Shown here in pieces: positions 1-8,251 of a DNA stretch of 64,000 nucleotides. Origin of the DNA: Pukyongia salina. GTDB taxonomy: Bacteria; Bacteroidota; Bacteroidia; Flavobacteriales; Flavobacteriaceae. The number at the start of each line of letters is the position of its first letter. The stretch's first letter is position 1. The position numbers were made by a program, and so were the translations under genes. The notes under the pieces are model-generated. The model was not told where the DNA came from and made no database searches. It saw only the letters and a list, made by a program, of their open reading frames with translations. The stretch covers positions 2,232,001 to 2,296,000 of the forward strand of contig NZ_CP027062.1 of the NCBI RefSeq assembly GCF_002966125.1, read 5' to 3'.

Positions 1-689
1 AGCGAACTAAAGTTAGCATACACACCATTTAAACTCACGGGGGCATCATTAGTGACCCAAAACTTACCTACACCGTCTTTGGAGGTTACTCGAAATCCGT
101 CGCATTGATACCCTAAAATGGTTTTTCCTTCAATGGGTATTATTTGCACGTCTTCATCATCTTCAGGAATAATTTTCTTCCCAAATTTCTTTTCTGCTTT
201 TTTAATACTAGGCATTCGCATTTTCATAGCCATTTTTTGTTGGTCATTCTCCATAAAAGTGACCATAAGATTCTTTTTTAGATCGTATACTATAATTTGT
301 TGGGCTCTAGGATCGTCCATTTTATTTCCAAAGTACGCAGTATCTGGCTCTAGTAAATATTCTAAAGTATTGGTTTCTTTTCCGCTAGTCATTTCGTATG
401 TTAATGCGTAGGAAAAAGTATAGGTGTCTGGTACACCTTCCATTCCGCCACCAAAAAAATTCCCCATTTTGGTTTCATTGGCTTTCTTTTCTTCTTCGGT
501 TGGCGTGTTGGGTTCTGTGTTTTCTTCAGATTCCGCATTTTCTTCATTTTCAGAATTTGTATCCTCTTTCTTATTTGAACCGGTCACTTCTGAAACCTTA
601 TCTTTTATTTTTTTTAATAATTGCGCTTCTGCCGAAGGCATACAAAGTAATGCGCATAAAAGAAAGCAAAGTATGTATCTAGTTTTCAT
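1..689 (-). CDS. DUF4412-like secreted protein, partial (C-terminus outside window)
   Basis: The reading frame opens at an ATG whose first base is 689 and stays open to the window edge (about 229 residues seen), so the C-terminus is missing. It starts with a signal peptide ending near PSAEAQ, followed by LLKKIKDKV and an acidic Glu/Asn-rich stretch, then a beta-rich part containing YTFSYAL, LMVTFMEND and a GYQCDGFRV-like motif. This layout resembles the DUF4412 family of exported Bacteroidota proteins, whose function is unknown. The mature N-terminus resembles that of the large hydrolase two genes away. The next gene lies on the same strand about 15 bp upstream, so co-transcription is likely. 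Family assignment is from memory of the pattern only. Confidence 0.7.
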   Translation of the reverse strand, partial: MKTRYILCFLLCALLCMPSAEAQLLKKIKDKVSEVTGSNKKEDTNSENEENAESEENTEPNTPTEEEKKANETKMGNFFGGGMEGVPDTYTFSYALTYEMTSGKETNTLEYLLEPDTAYFGNKMDDPRAQQIIVYDLKKNLMVTFMENDQQKMAMKMRMPSIKKAEKKFGKKIIPEDDEDVQIIPIEGKTILGYQCDGFRVTSKDGVGKFWVTNDAPVSLNGVYANFSS

Positions 690-703
690 GACTTTTTATT
701 TAT

Positions 704-1372
704 TTATAGTTCGTTTAATGTTTCAAATTTTATTTGCTCTATTATACTCCAAAGTTCATCGTGACTTAAGCCATAACTTTCAATGGTTATTCCAAATCGC
801 GTATTGTGAAACAAAAGAATTCTGTAGAAATTATTGTCTTTTACATAGGTTTCCAATGCCTTTAACCCTTTATGTACATAGGTTTTCTCATACCCAGAGG
901 GATTAGTACTACTTAATTCTGAATTATGTGCTATATAATGTGAGTTGATAGCCAGAAGGCCATCTTTACTCGCTCCGTCTACAATAGATAGTTCAAGTTT
1001 TTTTACATCGCCATTTTTATAGATAGCTCCGGCTGAAGCAATATCGTCTTGTGAGATTCTAGTTTTTGTAAACGCTATTCGTGTAAGCTCTCCTAGACTC
1101 TCGGGTAACCAATTTTGAAATTCTGCCTTGGTTGCAGGTTCGGTTGCTTTTAAACGTTCTCGAAAATCGGTAGAGGTATGGTCACCTTTTTTGGCGCTTT
1201 TTTTTGTGTTCTCTTTTTTTTCAATTGTACTACTTTCAACTACTGGATTAGAGTTTGGTTTTTCAATGGTAGTTTTGGATTCAATTTCAGGGATGCTCTC
1301 ATCTGGTTTTGTATTATTACACCCCCAAATAAAAAAAAGGAATACGAGTGAAAGAAGGTTTAAAGTTTTCAT
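704..1372 (-). CDS. Lipoprotein of unknown function
   Basis: The 222-residue product has a hydrophobic N-terminal segment ending in a lipobox (FIWGC, Cys18), so it should be lipidated and held at a membrane facing outward. Residues about 20-75 are a Lys/Glu/Ser/Thr-rich tether. The remaining ~140 residues form a compact mixed alpha/beta domain (start near FQNWLP, end near IIEQIKFETL). I do not recognise a named family. The gene sits between a DUF4412-like gene and a large serine hydrolase, all on one strand, suggesting a shared envelope role. Confidence 0.75.
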   Translation of the reverse strand: MKTLNLLSLVFLFFIWGCNNTKPDESIPEIESKTTIEKPNSNPVVESSTIEKKENTKKSAKKGDHTSTDFRERLKATEPATKAEFQNWLPESLGELTRIAFTKTRISQDDIASAGAIYKNGDVKKLELSIVDGASKDGLLAINSHYIAHNSELSSTNPSGYEKTYVHKGLKALETYVKDNNFYRILLFHNTRFGITIESYGLSHDELWSIIEQIKFETLNEL

Positions 1373-1421
1373 GTTTATATTTAAAATTTATCTATAGCGT
1401 TCTAGAGTAGTTTTAATATTA

Positions 1422-4400
1422 TTACTTCACATGTGTAAAGATTCGATCTAAATCGATTAGTTCGTATCCATTATTTCTATTGTCTTCATGCATGTCCATA
1501 AAAGTGCAGAAATCAAGAGCCGGTTGTTTAGCAGTGTCATAGCTAGTGAGCATATTAGTGTTTGAAGGTTCCCAAATGCTTATAACAAAACGTGCTTTGG
1601 GATCGTCACCCCGAAGAAACATGTCCACGTCTAGTAATTTGCCGTAAGAAGCGTAACTACCTGCTTGAATTCCTTCCATAAATTTGGTAGGTGTCTCTAT
1701 CAATAGATTGTTGCCCGTACCTTTTACAAAAAGCCCTGTGAATATAGTTTGGTCACGATTTGGGTGTCCCTCTACATCAATTATTTTAAGATTATTGGAT
1801 TTGTAGTCTGTTACCAGTTGCACAAATTCACTTTGTGTTTTCCAGGACTCTAAAGTTGATAATGGCGCACCTTTTTCAAATAATGCATTTAATGAGCTAT
1901 TGAGCATCAAATCGTCAGAGCTCGGATCAAATAGGCCATACTCTACATCGACAATTTCGAGGTTTTGAGATCTAAATCGATTTACCTCTTGTAACATATC
2001 AGCGTAACCTTTGCCAGTAACCAAAACTTGAATTTTTCTACCTTTTTTAAATACACCATCGTATATTTGTTTATGGTCATTGGTAACGTGAATTTCAAAA
2101 TCATCAAGGTGGTAACCATAGTCCCGCATGATTTTTATTTCATCTCGAAATTCTGCTAACTCTAGTCCGGTTCTTATAATTTGTTCATTACCAGTTTTCC
2201 TCCAAACACCAATAAATAGATCTTTATCGCTTTTCATACCTCTTCGACACTTATCCATTGGTTTTTTTTCTGAGCTGTACAGTCCGGGTCGTATTTTTAA
2301 ATCTTCAACTAGATTCCTAGCCATCCGTTCCAGTTCGGCTTGAGCAAAAGGTGCAAGGATTACTATACCGGTTTCATCACTTGGGAAAAAGAGTAAATAG
2401 GCTCTACTTCCCTTATTGGTGCCACCATGGAATACTCGAGTATCATTACCTGTTCCAGCGCGATTTAATCCAAATCCATATCCTCTAAGCACATTGCTAT
2501 TTTTCCAAAGGGCGTCTTTTTCTTTAATGAGTTCGCCTCTACTGAGCGCTCTTGCAAAAGTGGCTAAATCGCAAATAGTAGATTCCCAACCACCTGATGG
2601 AAGTACATGGTCATAATCTCCTAGTGGTTCATTAGAGTAAATTCCATCTTCAAAAACCTGATATCCATATCTGTTCTTTGCCCCTTTTGCCTCATCAAAA
2701 TTCCTTAGACCTAATCGAACCGAGATATGCTTTTTTACCCAGCTATCGTATCCAAAATGAATTTTAGAATCGATCATGGCACCTGCTAAGTTAAATCCAT
2801 AAGAGGAATACAGATAATCTTTTCCAGGGTCGAAATCTAGAACTGATTTGTTAAATTGTGATACTGAGCTTTTTGCATTGTATCCTCCATTGATTAATGG
2901 CGTATACTCTACATTATTTGCAAATTTCACGGTTCTGTTTTTGTAGGTTGTTACTTGAGACTCATTTTTTCCTCTTCCATAATGCTGTATTCCGCTACTA
3001 TTGTTAAGCAAATGACGTAAGGTGATATTGGCGTAGCGATCTTCGGTGAGCTTTTTCCCATTAATATCCTTAACCTCAACATTGTTGGGCCAATAGGAGA
3101 GAAGTTGAGAGGGGCTGTCTGATAATTTCAACCTGCCTTCTTCTACCATTTGTATTGCCGCTACAGCTGTAACAGACTTTGATATGGATGCCCATTGTAA
3201 TTTTGTGTTTAGTGTTAATGGATGGTTTAAGCGCATTTTGCCATACGCTTTCATGTGAATTATTGAATCTCCTTTAAAAACACAAACTAGCGCTCCCGGT
3301 ATATTTTGATTCAACATTTCTAATCTAATGCTCTTATCTGCTATAGGATTTATTACCTCTTCACATTCAAAAGCGTTTGTTTCTTGATTATCAGATGGTA
3401 AAACTCCCCCAGAATCATTATTTTCTCCAGAACCACTACCTTGGTCATCACTACCATCTTGTCCACCACTTTGGTCATCATTGGTGTTTTGATCCTCGTT
3501 TCCTCCTTGATTATCACTGCCTCCTCCTTGACCACCACCTTGGTCATTCTCATTGCCATTGTCTTCATCATTTCCAGAACCTCCGTTCCCGTTAGGACCA
3601 CCCGTTCCAGGACCACCTGTGCTTCCAGGTTCTATATCTGTTTGTATAATACGTTGTGCATAAGGATTTGAGGGAGTTGCAATAGAATTTCTTGACTTAT
3701 AGTATTTACCATTAACTATTGGATAAGGCTCATTAATTGAAGGTCCCTTACCTTTTATAGGTTGAAAGGCTTCAATATCATCCTCAGGGACATATATTTG
3801 TGTTTTGGTCCCTCTATAGCTTTGTATATTATAACGGATAAAAAATCCATTTGGATGTTTGGTCCATCGTCCTTTGTTGTAGATATTTTCAGCAGGTTCA
3901 ACGCCAGCTCGCATGGCAATTTTTTCATATTCTTCGTAATCTGAAACACCCTGATAAAATTTACGTCTTAAATTGTTTTCCGCTTCCAGTATATAACGCA
4001 GTGTTTCATTTTTTTTAGCAATTTTTTTTATTTCATTAGATGCATAACTTTCAAGGGCATTTGTACTTAAACGAGCCAATTGTTCTGGAGTAAGTAATTT
4101 TATTGCAATTACTTTTACTTCACCCTTCATTTTTTGAAAATCTGTTTTAGCCACAATTGCCCAAAGCAGTAATTGAACTTCTTTTTGTGTGATGTCAGGA
4201 TTTTTTTGATAGCCTTCTATTATAGCTTCAATAATATCTGCTTTTGGGCCTTTTAGTTCGGCATAAAAGCGACCATCACCTCTCTGTGGGGCATAGGTGC
4301 CAGCCTTAATGCAGAAAGAATTGAAATACCCCTCATAAAACCCTGGTGCAAGAAAGAAACCATTTTCCCAAGAATAAGGTTGGTCATGAATATTTTTAAA

Positions 4401-4610
4401 TACAGCATCATTTCCAAAATCATCTTCTAAATATTTAGTTCTATCTACGTCGTTAAAAGAAGTGGTTATTGGATCCTGTTTTAACTTATCCAATGAAATA
4501 GTTTTGGCAACGGTATTTTTAACCTTCTTAATTTTATCAAGGATTTGTGCATTATTTGCCTGATAGAAAAAGAGGAAGGAGATAAAATATACTAAAGTTC
4601 TTGTTTTCAT
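1422..4610 (-). CDS. Large secreted multi-module serine hydrolase (class C beta-lactamase/PBP-like fold)
   Basis: I start the gene at the internal ATG at 4610 because it opens a clean signal peptide (MKTRTLVYF..., cleavage near NNAQ); an upstream in-frame ATG at 4673 adds 21 non-signal residues. In the 1062-residue product the modules are: residues 22-45, a lysine-rich helix; about 60-320, a conserved-looking domain with CIKAGTY, GDG and LLLWAI motifs; about 328-405, a Gly/Asn/Asp/Gln linker; about 420-780, a serine hydrolase domain with SISK (Ser475/Lys478), a YSS tyrosine motif (Tyr601) and HGG (His728); about 814-1062, four to five repeats of ~45 residues (pattern G-x-x-L-x-D-h, then a-h-F-x-K-G) that resemble bacterial tandem repeat domain 1 of polyglycine hydrolases. 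Likely acts on an envelope or extracellular peptide; substrate unknown. It is divergent from a LytTR two-component pair. Confidence 0.8.
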   Translation of the reverse strand: MKTRTLVYFISFLFFYQANNAQILDKIKKVKNTVAKTISLDKLKQDPITTSFNDVDRTKYLEDDFGNDAVFKNIHDQPYSWENGFFLAPGFYEGYFNSFCIKAGTYAPQRGDGRFYAELKGPKADIIEAIIEGYQKNPDITQKEVQLLLWAIVAKTDFQKMKGEVKVIAIKLLTPEQLARLSTNALESYASNEIKKIAKKNETLRYILEAENNLRRKFYQGVSDYEEYEKIAMRAGVEPAENIYNKGRWTKHPNGFFIRYNIQSYRGTKTQIYVPEDDIEAFQPIKGKGPSINEPYPIVNGKYYKSRNSIATPSNPYAQRIIQTDIEPGSTGGPGTGGPNGNGGSGNDEDNGNENDQGGGQGGGSDNQGGNEDQNTNDDQSGGQDGSDDQGSGSGENNDSGGVLPSDNQETNAFECEEVINPIADKSIRLEMLNQNIPGALVCVFKGDSIIHMKAYGKMRLNHPLTLNTKLQWASISKSVTAVAAIQMVEEGRLKLSDSPSQLLSYWPNNVEVKDINGKKLTEDRYANITLRHLLNNSSGIQHYGRGKNESQVTTYKNRTVKFANNVEYTPLINGGYNAKSSVSQFNKSVLDFDPGKDYLYSSYGFNLAGAMIDSKIHFGYDSWVKKHISVRLGLRNFDEAKGAKNRYGYQVFEDGIYSNEPLGDYDHVLPSGGWESTICDLATFARALSRGELIKEKDALWKNSNVLRGYGFGLNRAGTGNDTRVFHGGTNKGSRAYLLFFPSDETGIVILAPFAQAELERMARNLVEDLKIRPGLYSSEKKPMDKCRRGMKSDKDLFIGVWRKTGNEQIIRTGLELAEFRDEIKIMRDYGYHLDDFEIHVTNDHKQIYDGVFKKGRKIQVLVTGKGYADMLQEVNRFRSQNLEIVDVEYGLFDPSSDDLMLNSSLNALFEKGAPLSTLESWKTQSEFVQLVTDYKSNNLKIIDVEGHPNRDQTIFTGLFVKGTGNNLLIETPTKFMEGIQAGSYASYGKLLDVDMFLRGDDPKARFVISIWEPSNTNMLTSYDTAKQPALDFCTFMDMHEDNRNNGYELIDLDRIFTHVK
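3402..3629 (-). repeat. Low-complexity Gly/Asn/Asp/Gln linker-coding stretch
   Basis: About 76 residues of the serine hydrolase are made almost only of Gly, Asn, Asp, Gln, Ser and Glu. The DNA is made of near-repeats of GGT/GAT/CAA/AAC-type codons, which also creates long open frames on both strands here; these are shadows. It separates the N-terminal module from the catalytic domain. Confidence 0.85.
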
Positions 4611-4907
4611 TGTAACAGTGTTTTTGTTATGACCTTTTATAGATGTATTTGTATAAAACTCAACGATGGTCATCCAAAGTTAAAATCTATTGATAATGAC
4701 TTATATAGGTTTGGCTGCATGGATGATAAATATGTGTAAATGGTACTATTTAATGTATTATTGGAAAGCACTGTTTATACGTCAGTATTTGAAATCCATA
4801 CAACTGTAGACCCCATTTGAGTTTAAAATAAGACCATTCATAAAACCATTAATTATTTTTAAGTTGTAGTCATTATCTTTATGTCTTAATCCATTGGAAA
4901 TACATCA
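4611..4907. promoter_or_regulatory. Divergent intergenic region with a 12-bp-spaced direct repeat
   Basis: This AT-rich spacer separates the hydrolase gene from the LytTR regulator and must hold both promoters. A direct repeat, ACCATTCAT at 4833-4841 and ACCATTAAT at 4845-4853, has a 12-bp spacing, about one helical turn. LytTR regulators are known to bind direct repeats with about one-turn spacing, so this could be an autoregulatory site. A TATCTTTA sequence near 4873 resembles the Bacteroidota -7 box TAnnTTTG but has no well-placed TTG. The link is inference. Confidence 0.35.
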
Positions 4908-5648
4908 ATGTTAAAAGCAATAATTGTTGACGACGAGGCTAACGCAATAAAAAACCTAAAATGGGAAATTGAACGGTTTTGCCCAGAAGTTTCCATTCTT
5001 GATGGATTTACAAGCCCTTCTGAAGCAATTTCTGGGATTAACTATTTAAAACCAGATTGTGTTTTTTTGGATATTGAAATGCCTGAAATGGATGGTTTTC
5101 AATTATTAAAGGAATTGCGTTTTAGGGATTTTAATTTAATCATTACAACTGCATATGATAATTATGCGATTAAGGCTTTTAAAGAAAATGCGGTTGATTA
5201 TTTATTGAAACCCATAGATTCTGATGATTTAAAGCGGGCTGTTTCAAAAATTATTAGTCAAAAAGAAAAGCAAGGTTTGGGGTTTGAATTAAATAAAGTT
5301 ATAGACAGCCTTCGACCACCAAATAATAAAAAGATTTCAATACCACTATCCGGTAGAACATTGTTTGTAGATAATGAAGAGGTCATTTATTGCAAGTCTG
5401 ATGGTAATTATACAGAGATTTATTTAACAGAAGGGAAATGTGAAGTAATTACAAAGAATCTTAAAGATGTGGATCGAGAATTACTTAATGAGGCTTTTTA
5501 TAGAGTTCATAATTCATTTGTTGTAAATACATATCATATAAAGGAATATATAAGAGCAGACGGACACTATTTAATTATGTCTAATAACCAAAAAATCCCT
5601 ATTTCTAGAACAAAACGTGATGCCCTTGTACAACGTCTTGCTATTTAA
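4908..5648 (+). CDS. LytTR-family response regulator
   Basis: This 246-residue protein has a receiver domain (acidic pair Asp8/Asp9, phosphoacceptor Asp55 in FLDIEMPEMDG, conserved Lys101 in LLKPID) followed by a LytTR DNA-binding domain from about residue 143 to the end (EEVIYCKSDGNYTEIYL, then the FYRVHNSFVVN segment). Such regulators bind direct repeats upstream of target genes. It overlaps by about 30 bp with the histidine kinase that follows, so the two are co-transcribed and very likely partners. The adjacent divergent hydrolase/lipoprotein genes are plausible targets. Confidence 0.93.
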   Translation: MLKAIIVDDEANAIKNLKWEIERFCPEVSILDGFTSPSEAISGINYLKPDCVFLDIEMPEMDGFQLLKELRFRDFNLIITTAYDNYAIKAFKENAVDYLLKPIDSDDLKRAVSKIISQKEKQGLGFELNKVIDSLRPPNNKKISIPLSGRTLFVDNEEVIYCKSDGNYTEIYLTEGKCEVITKNLKDVDRELLNEAFYRVHNSFVVNTYHIKEYIRADGHYLIMSNNQKIPISRTKRDALVQRLAI

Positions 5649-7149
5649 TACCCTACAGAATACGAACAATTTTTTTGAATTTCCTTACCAAAGCGGATTT
5701 CTTGATTTTGTATTAGGTGGCTTGACGTTATTGTCTGTGTATCATTTATTTCTTTTTTTTCAAAACAGAAATAAATTATACCTTCTTTATTCTTTATACT
5801 TAACTTTTATAATTCTTTCCCAAATTCGTTTTGCCCAAACGGGGTTTATAACCTCCATTTTAGACCATATGGGGATTTTTAAAGAATACGGTGAAATTTA
5901 CACAGAGACCTACCATATTATTTATTTCTTTTTTGCATTTAAATTCCTTGAAATTAAAGAGGATTTTCCCAAGTGGTATCGCTATTTGATAAATGCATTA
6001 TATATTATAGGAGGTTTTTGCGCATTAAAATTTTTGTATTATGCGTTAGGGGGAAGCTACAGTTATGTAGAGCAAGGCTACTTTGTTTTTGTAATCTACA
6101 TCTTAATTTTAAGCATTTTTCTATACATTTTGTTTTTTAAATCAATAAGACCTTTAAAGTATTATTTAATAACCGGGTCTTTGATTTTGTTATTCTTTTC
6201 GGTGTTATCGCTATTAAAATACTTACAATATAGAACAGAAGGGGAGTCGATCGAGCCGTCTTATATTTATTTGTATTTCGGTTTTATCCTTGAGAATATT
6301 ATTTTTTCCTTAGGGTTAGGGAAAAAGCAGAAATTGATTTTAAACGAGCGTAATCAAGCTCAAGAAAATTTAATAAACCAATTAGAAGAAAATAAAAAGC
6401 TGGAAATTGAAGTACGAAAAAAATTGGAACAAGATGTAGAGTTATTACAAGCCAAAGTTGAGCGAGATAAACTCGAGCGTCTTACCATCCAATACGAACG
6501 TGACTTAGTAGAATTAAAACTTGCTTCGCTTCGCAGTCAAATGAATCCACATTTCATTTTCAATTCCTTAAATTCTATTAAAGGGTTTATCATTGATAAT
6601 GAGCAAGAAAATGCGGTGTTTTATCTCAACAAATTTAGTAAACTTATAAGGATGATATTGTCTTCTTCCATGGAAAAAAATATTTCCTTAGCGCAAGAAA
6701 TTGAAATTGCCAAACTCTATGTTAATGTTGAAAATATTAGATTTAATAATGAAATTCTATTTACTCTAAATATTGACAAAGAACTTTCATTAAATACAAT
6801 TAAAGTTCCAGCCTTATTATTTCAACCCTTTTTAGAGAATGCCATTTGGCATGGATTAGCGGCAAAAGAAGGTAGAAAAGAGTTGCTTTTTTCAGCTGTG
6901 AAAAAAGATGGAGTACTTAAAGTTACTATAAAAGATAATGGTGTTGGAAGAACAAAGTCTTCCGAATATAAAAAGAAAAAATTGATGAAGCGCGAATCCT
7001 TCGGAATGAAACTTACTGAAGATCGTTTGGAAAATTTTGTTGCTTCAAATAAGGGGAAATATCACTTAACTATAAAAGATTTATATGATAAACGTGGACA
7101 GGCTGTAGGGACATTAGTAAAAGTAAAATTGCCAATTGTACTTAATTAA
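5620..7149 (+). CDS. Sensor histidine kinase, 7TM and LytS-type kinase domain
   Basis: The product is about 509 residues. The first ~235 residues hold seven hydrophobic segments, like the 7TMR-DISM membrane module; a coiled coil follows (about 240-300, charged heptads), then a LytS/YehU-type His-kinase domain with QMNPHFIFNSLN (His about 311) and an ATPase domain with an N box (LENAIWHG) and a DNGVGR G1 motif. No periplasmic sensor domain is present before the membrane part, so the signal may be sensed in or near the membrane. The start is uncertain: a GTG at 5617 directly precedes the ATG at 5620, and both lie inside the regulator gene. Confidence 0.88.
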   Translation: MPLYNVLLFNTLQNTNNFFEFPYQSGFLDFVLGGLTLLSVYHLFLFFQNRNKLYLLYSLYLTFIILSQIRFAQTGFITSILDHMGIFKEYGEIYTETYHIIYFFFAFKFLEIKEDFPKWYRYLINALYIIGGFCALKFLYYALGGSYSYVEQGYFVFVIYILILSIFLYILFFKSIRPLKYYLITGSLILLFFSVLSLLKYLQYRTEGESIEPSYIYLYFGFILENIIFSLGLGKKQKLILNERNQAQENLINQLEENKKLEIEVRKKLEQDVELLQAKVERDKLERLTIQYERDLVELKLASLRSQMNPHFIFNSLNSIKGFIIDNEQENAVFYLNKFSKLIRMILSSSMEKNISLAQEIEIAKLYVNVENIRFNNEILFTLNIDKELSLNTIKVPALLFQPFLENAIWHGLAAKEGRKELLFSAVKKDGVLKVTIKDNGVGRTKSSEYKKKKLMKRESFGMKLTEDRLENFVASNKGKYHLTIKDLYDKRGQAVGTLVKVKLPIVLN

Positions 7150-7378
7150 AGACAGCCTTTAAAATAAGTTTCAATCCACTGTATATTAAAAAAATGGTTG
7201 TGCCCATAGAAATTATGCCTAAAGGAAGAAATATATAGAGAGGTATAGTTTCCTTGTTCAGAAAAGCAAAGGTCAAAATATAGGTTGTAAGTACTAGTAT
7301 TGGAATGGAAATGGCCATTCTTTTAATTCCTCTAACTAACAACTTTTTATCAGTAAATTTTTGATCAGGTTCTTTCAT
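7142..7378 (-). CDS. Small two-helix membrane protein (DUF6095-like)
   Basis: A 78-residue protein with a charged N-terminus (about 20 residues) and two hydrophobic segments (about 22-42 and 48-72), typical of a small inner-membrane protein. Its start overlaps the end of murQ by 14 bp, so translation is coupled. I recall small proteins of this kind (DUF6095) beside murQ in flavobacteria; their function is unknown. Its 3' end overlaps the convergent kinase gene by 8 bp. Confidence 0.7.
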   Translation of the reverse strand: MKEPDQKFTDKKLLVRGIKRMAISIPILVLTTYILTFAFLNKETIPLYIFLPLGIISMGTTIFLIYSGLKLILKAVFN

Positions 7379-8201
7379 TATAGGCCTCTATTGCTTTACG
7401 CACACTTTGATGTTTCAGTAACAGCACATTGGCTTCTTCCTCGGTGATATTTAATGCGTCCATCACCATTCGGGTTCCCCGATCCACGAGTTTGTTATTG
7501 CTCAATTGCATATCTACCATCTTGTTGCCTTTTATCCGCCCTAACTGGATCATGGCAGTAGTACTTATCATATTCAACACTAATTTCTGAGCTGTTCCAG
7601 CCTTCATCCGCGAACTACCGGTAACGAACTCCGGGCCCACAATCACTACCACAGGAAGTTTCGCTGTTTCAGCTAACGGACTACCGGCATTGCAAGTGAT
7701 ACATCCCGTTGGGATTTCATGCGCGTTACAACCTTCTAAGGCACCCAATACATACGGCGTGGTTCCCGAGGCTGCGATCCCGATTACGATGTCCTTTTTC
7801 GATATAGCGTGATCTTCCAGGTCTTTCCAACCCTGTTCTTTCGAGTCCTCTGCAAATTCGACCGCCTTTCGGATAGCCGTATCTCCGCCGGCAATAAGCC
7901 CTACCACTAAACCATGAGGAACACCAAAGGTGGGTGGACATTCACTCGCATCTACAATCCCAAGGCGTCCGCTGGTCCCTGCACCCACATAAAATAACCT
8001 ACCGCCATTCTTCAATTGTTCGGCAACCATTGTGGCTAGCGTTTCAATTTGAGGCAGTGCTTTTTGCACCGCATCCGGAACGGTTTTGTCCTCAGCATTG
8101 ATAGCAACCAAAAGATCATGGATGCTCATCTGTTCCAGATCATCGTAGTGAGAAGATTCTTCGGTGGTTTTTTTAAAAGTCAAATCGCAGTTTTTAGCCA
8201 T
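7365..8201 (-). CDS. murQ: N-acetylmuramic acid 6-phosphate etherase
   Basis: MurQ cleaves the lactyl ether of MurNAc-6-phosphate, giving GlcNAc-6-phosphate and D-lactate, in peptidoglycan recycling. The 278-residue product has the SIS sugar-phosphate fold, with GAGTSGRLG at residues 73-81, the DASECPPTFG motif holding the catalytic-type Glu87, and GSSRMKAGTAQK near residue 195. Length fits the family. A TATTTTTG -7-like box lies directly before the ATG. It is divergent from the glycoside hydrolase operon, with about 50 bp between them. Confidence 0.96.
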   Translation of the reverse strand: MAKNCDLTFKKTTEESSHYDDLEQMSIHDLLVAINAEDKTVPDAVQKALPQIETLATMVAEQLKNGGRLFYVGAGTSGRLGIVDASECPPTFGVPHGLVVGLIAGGDTAIRKAVEFAEDSKEQGWKDLEDHAISKKDIVIGIAASGTTPYVLGALEGCNAHEIPTGCITCNAGSPLAETAKLPVVVIVGPEFVTGSSRMKAGTAQKLVLNMISTTAMIQLGRIKGNKMVDMQLSNNKLVDRGTRMVMDALNITEEEANVLLLKHQSVRKAIEAYNERT

Positions 8202-8251
8202 TCAAAAATAAGGATTAAAACCCTATATTTATAGCAAGCTAACTAGATTAA

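Noticed and set aside
3353-3671. Several open frames on both strands in the Gly/Asn/Asp linker region
   Set aside because: They are made by the low-complexity codons of the hydrolase linker and have Met/Val- or His-rich nonsense composition.
1422-4610. Antibiotic-resistance beta-lactamase
   Set aside because: The SISK/YSS/HGG set and the large extra modules fit broad class C-like esterases and peptidases rather than a dedicated resistance enzyme.
4611-4673. Upstream ATG at 4673 as hydrolase start
   Set aside because: It adds 21 polar residues before a clean signal peptide; the internal ATG at 4610 is preferred.
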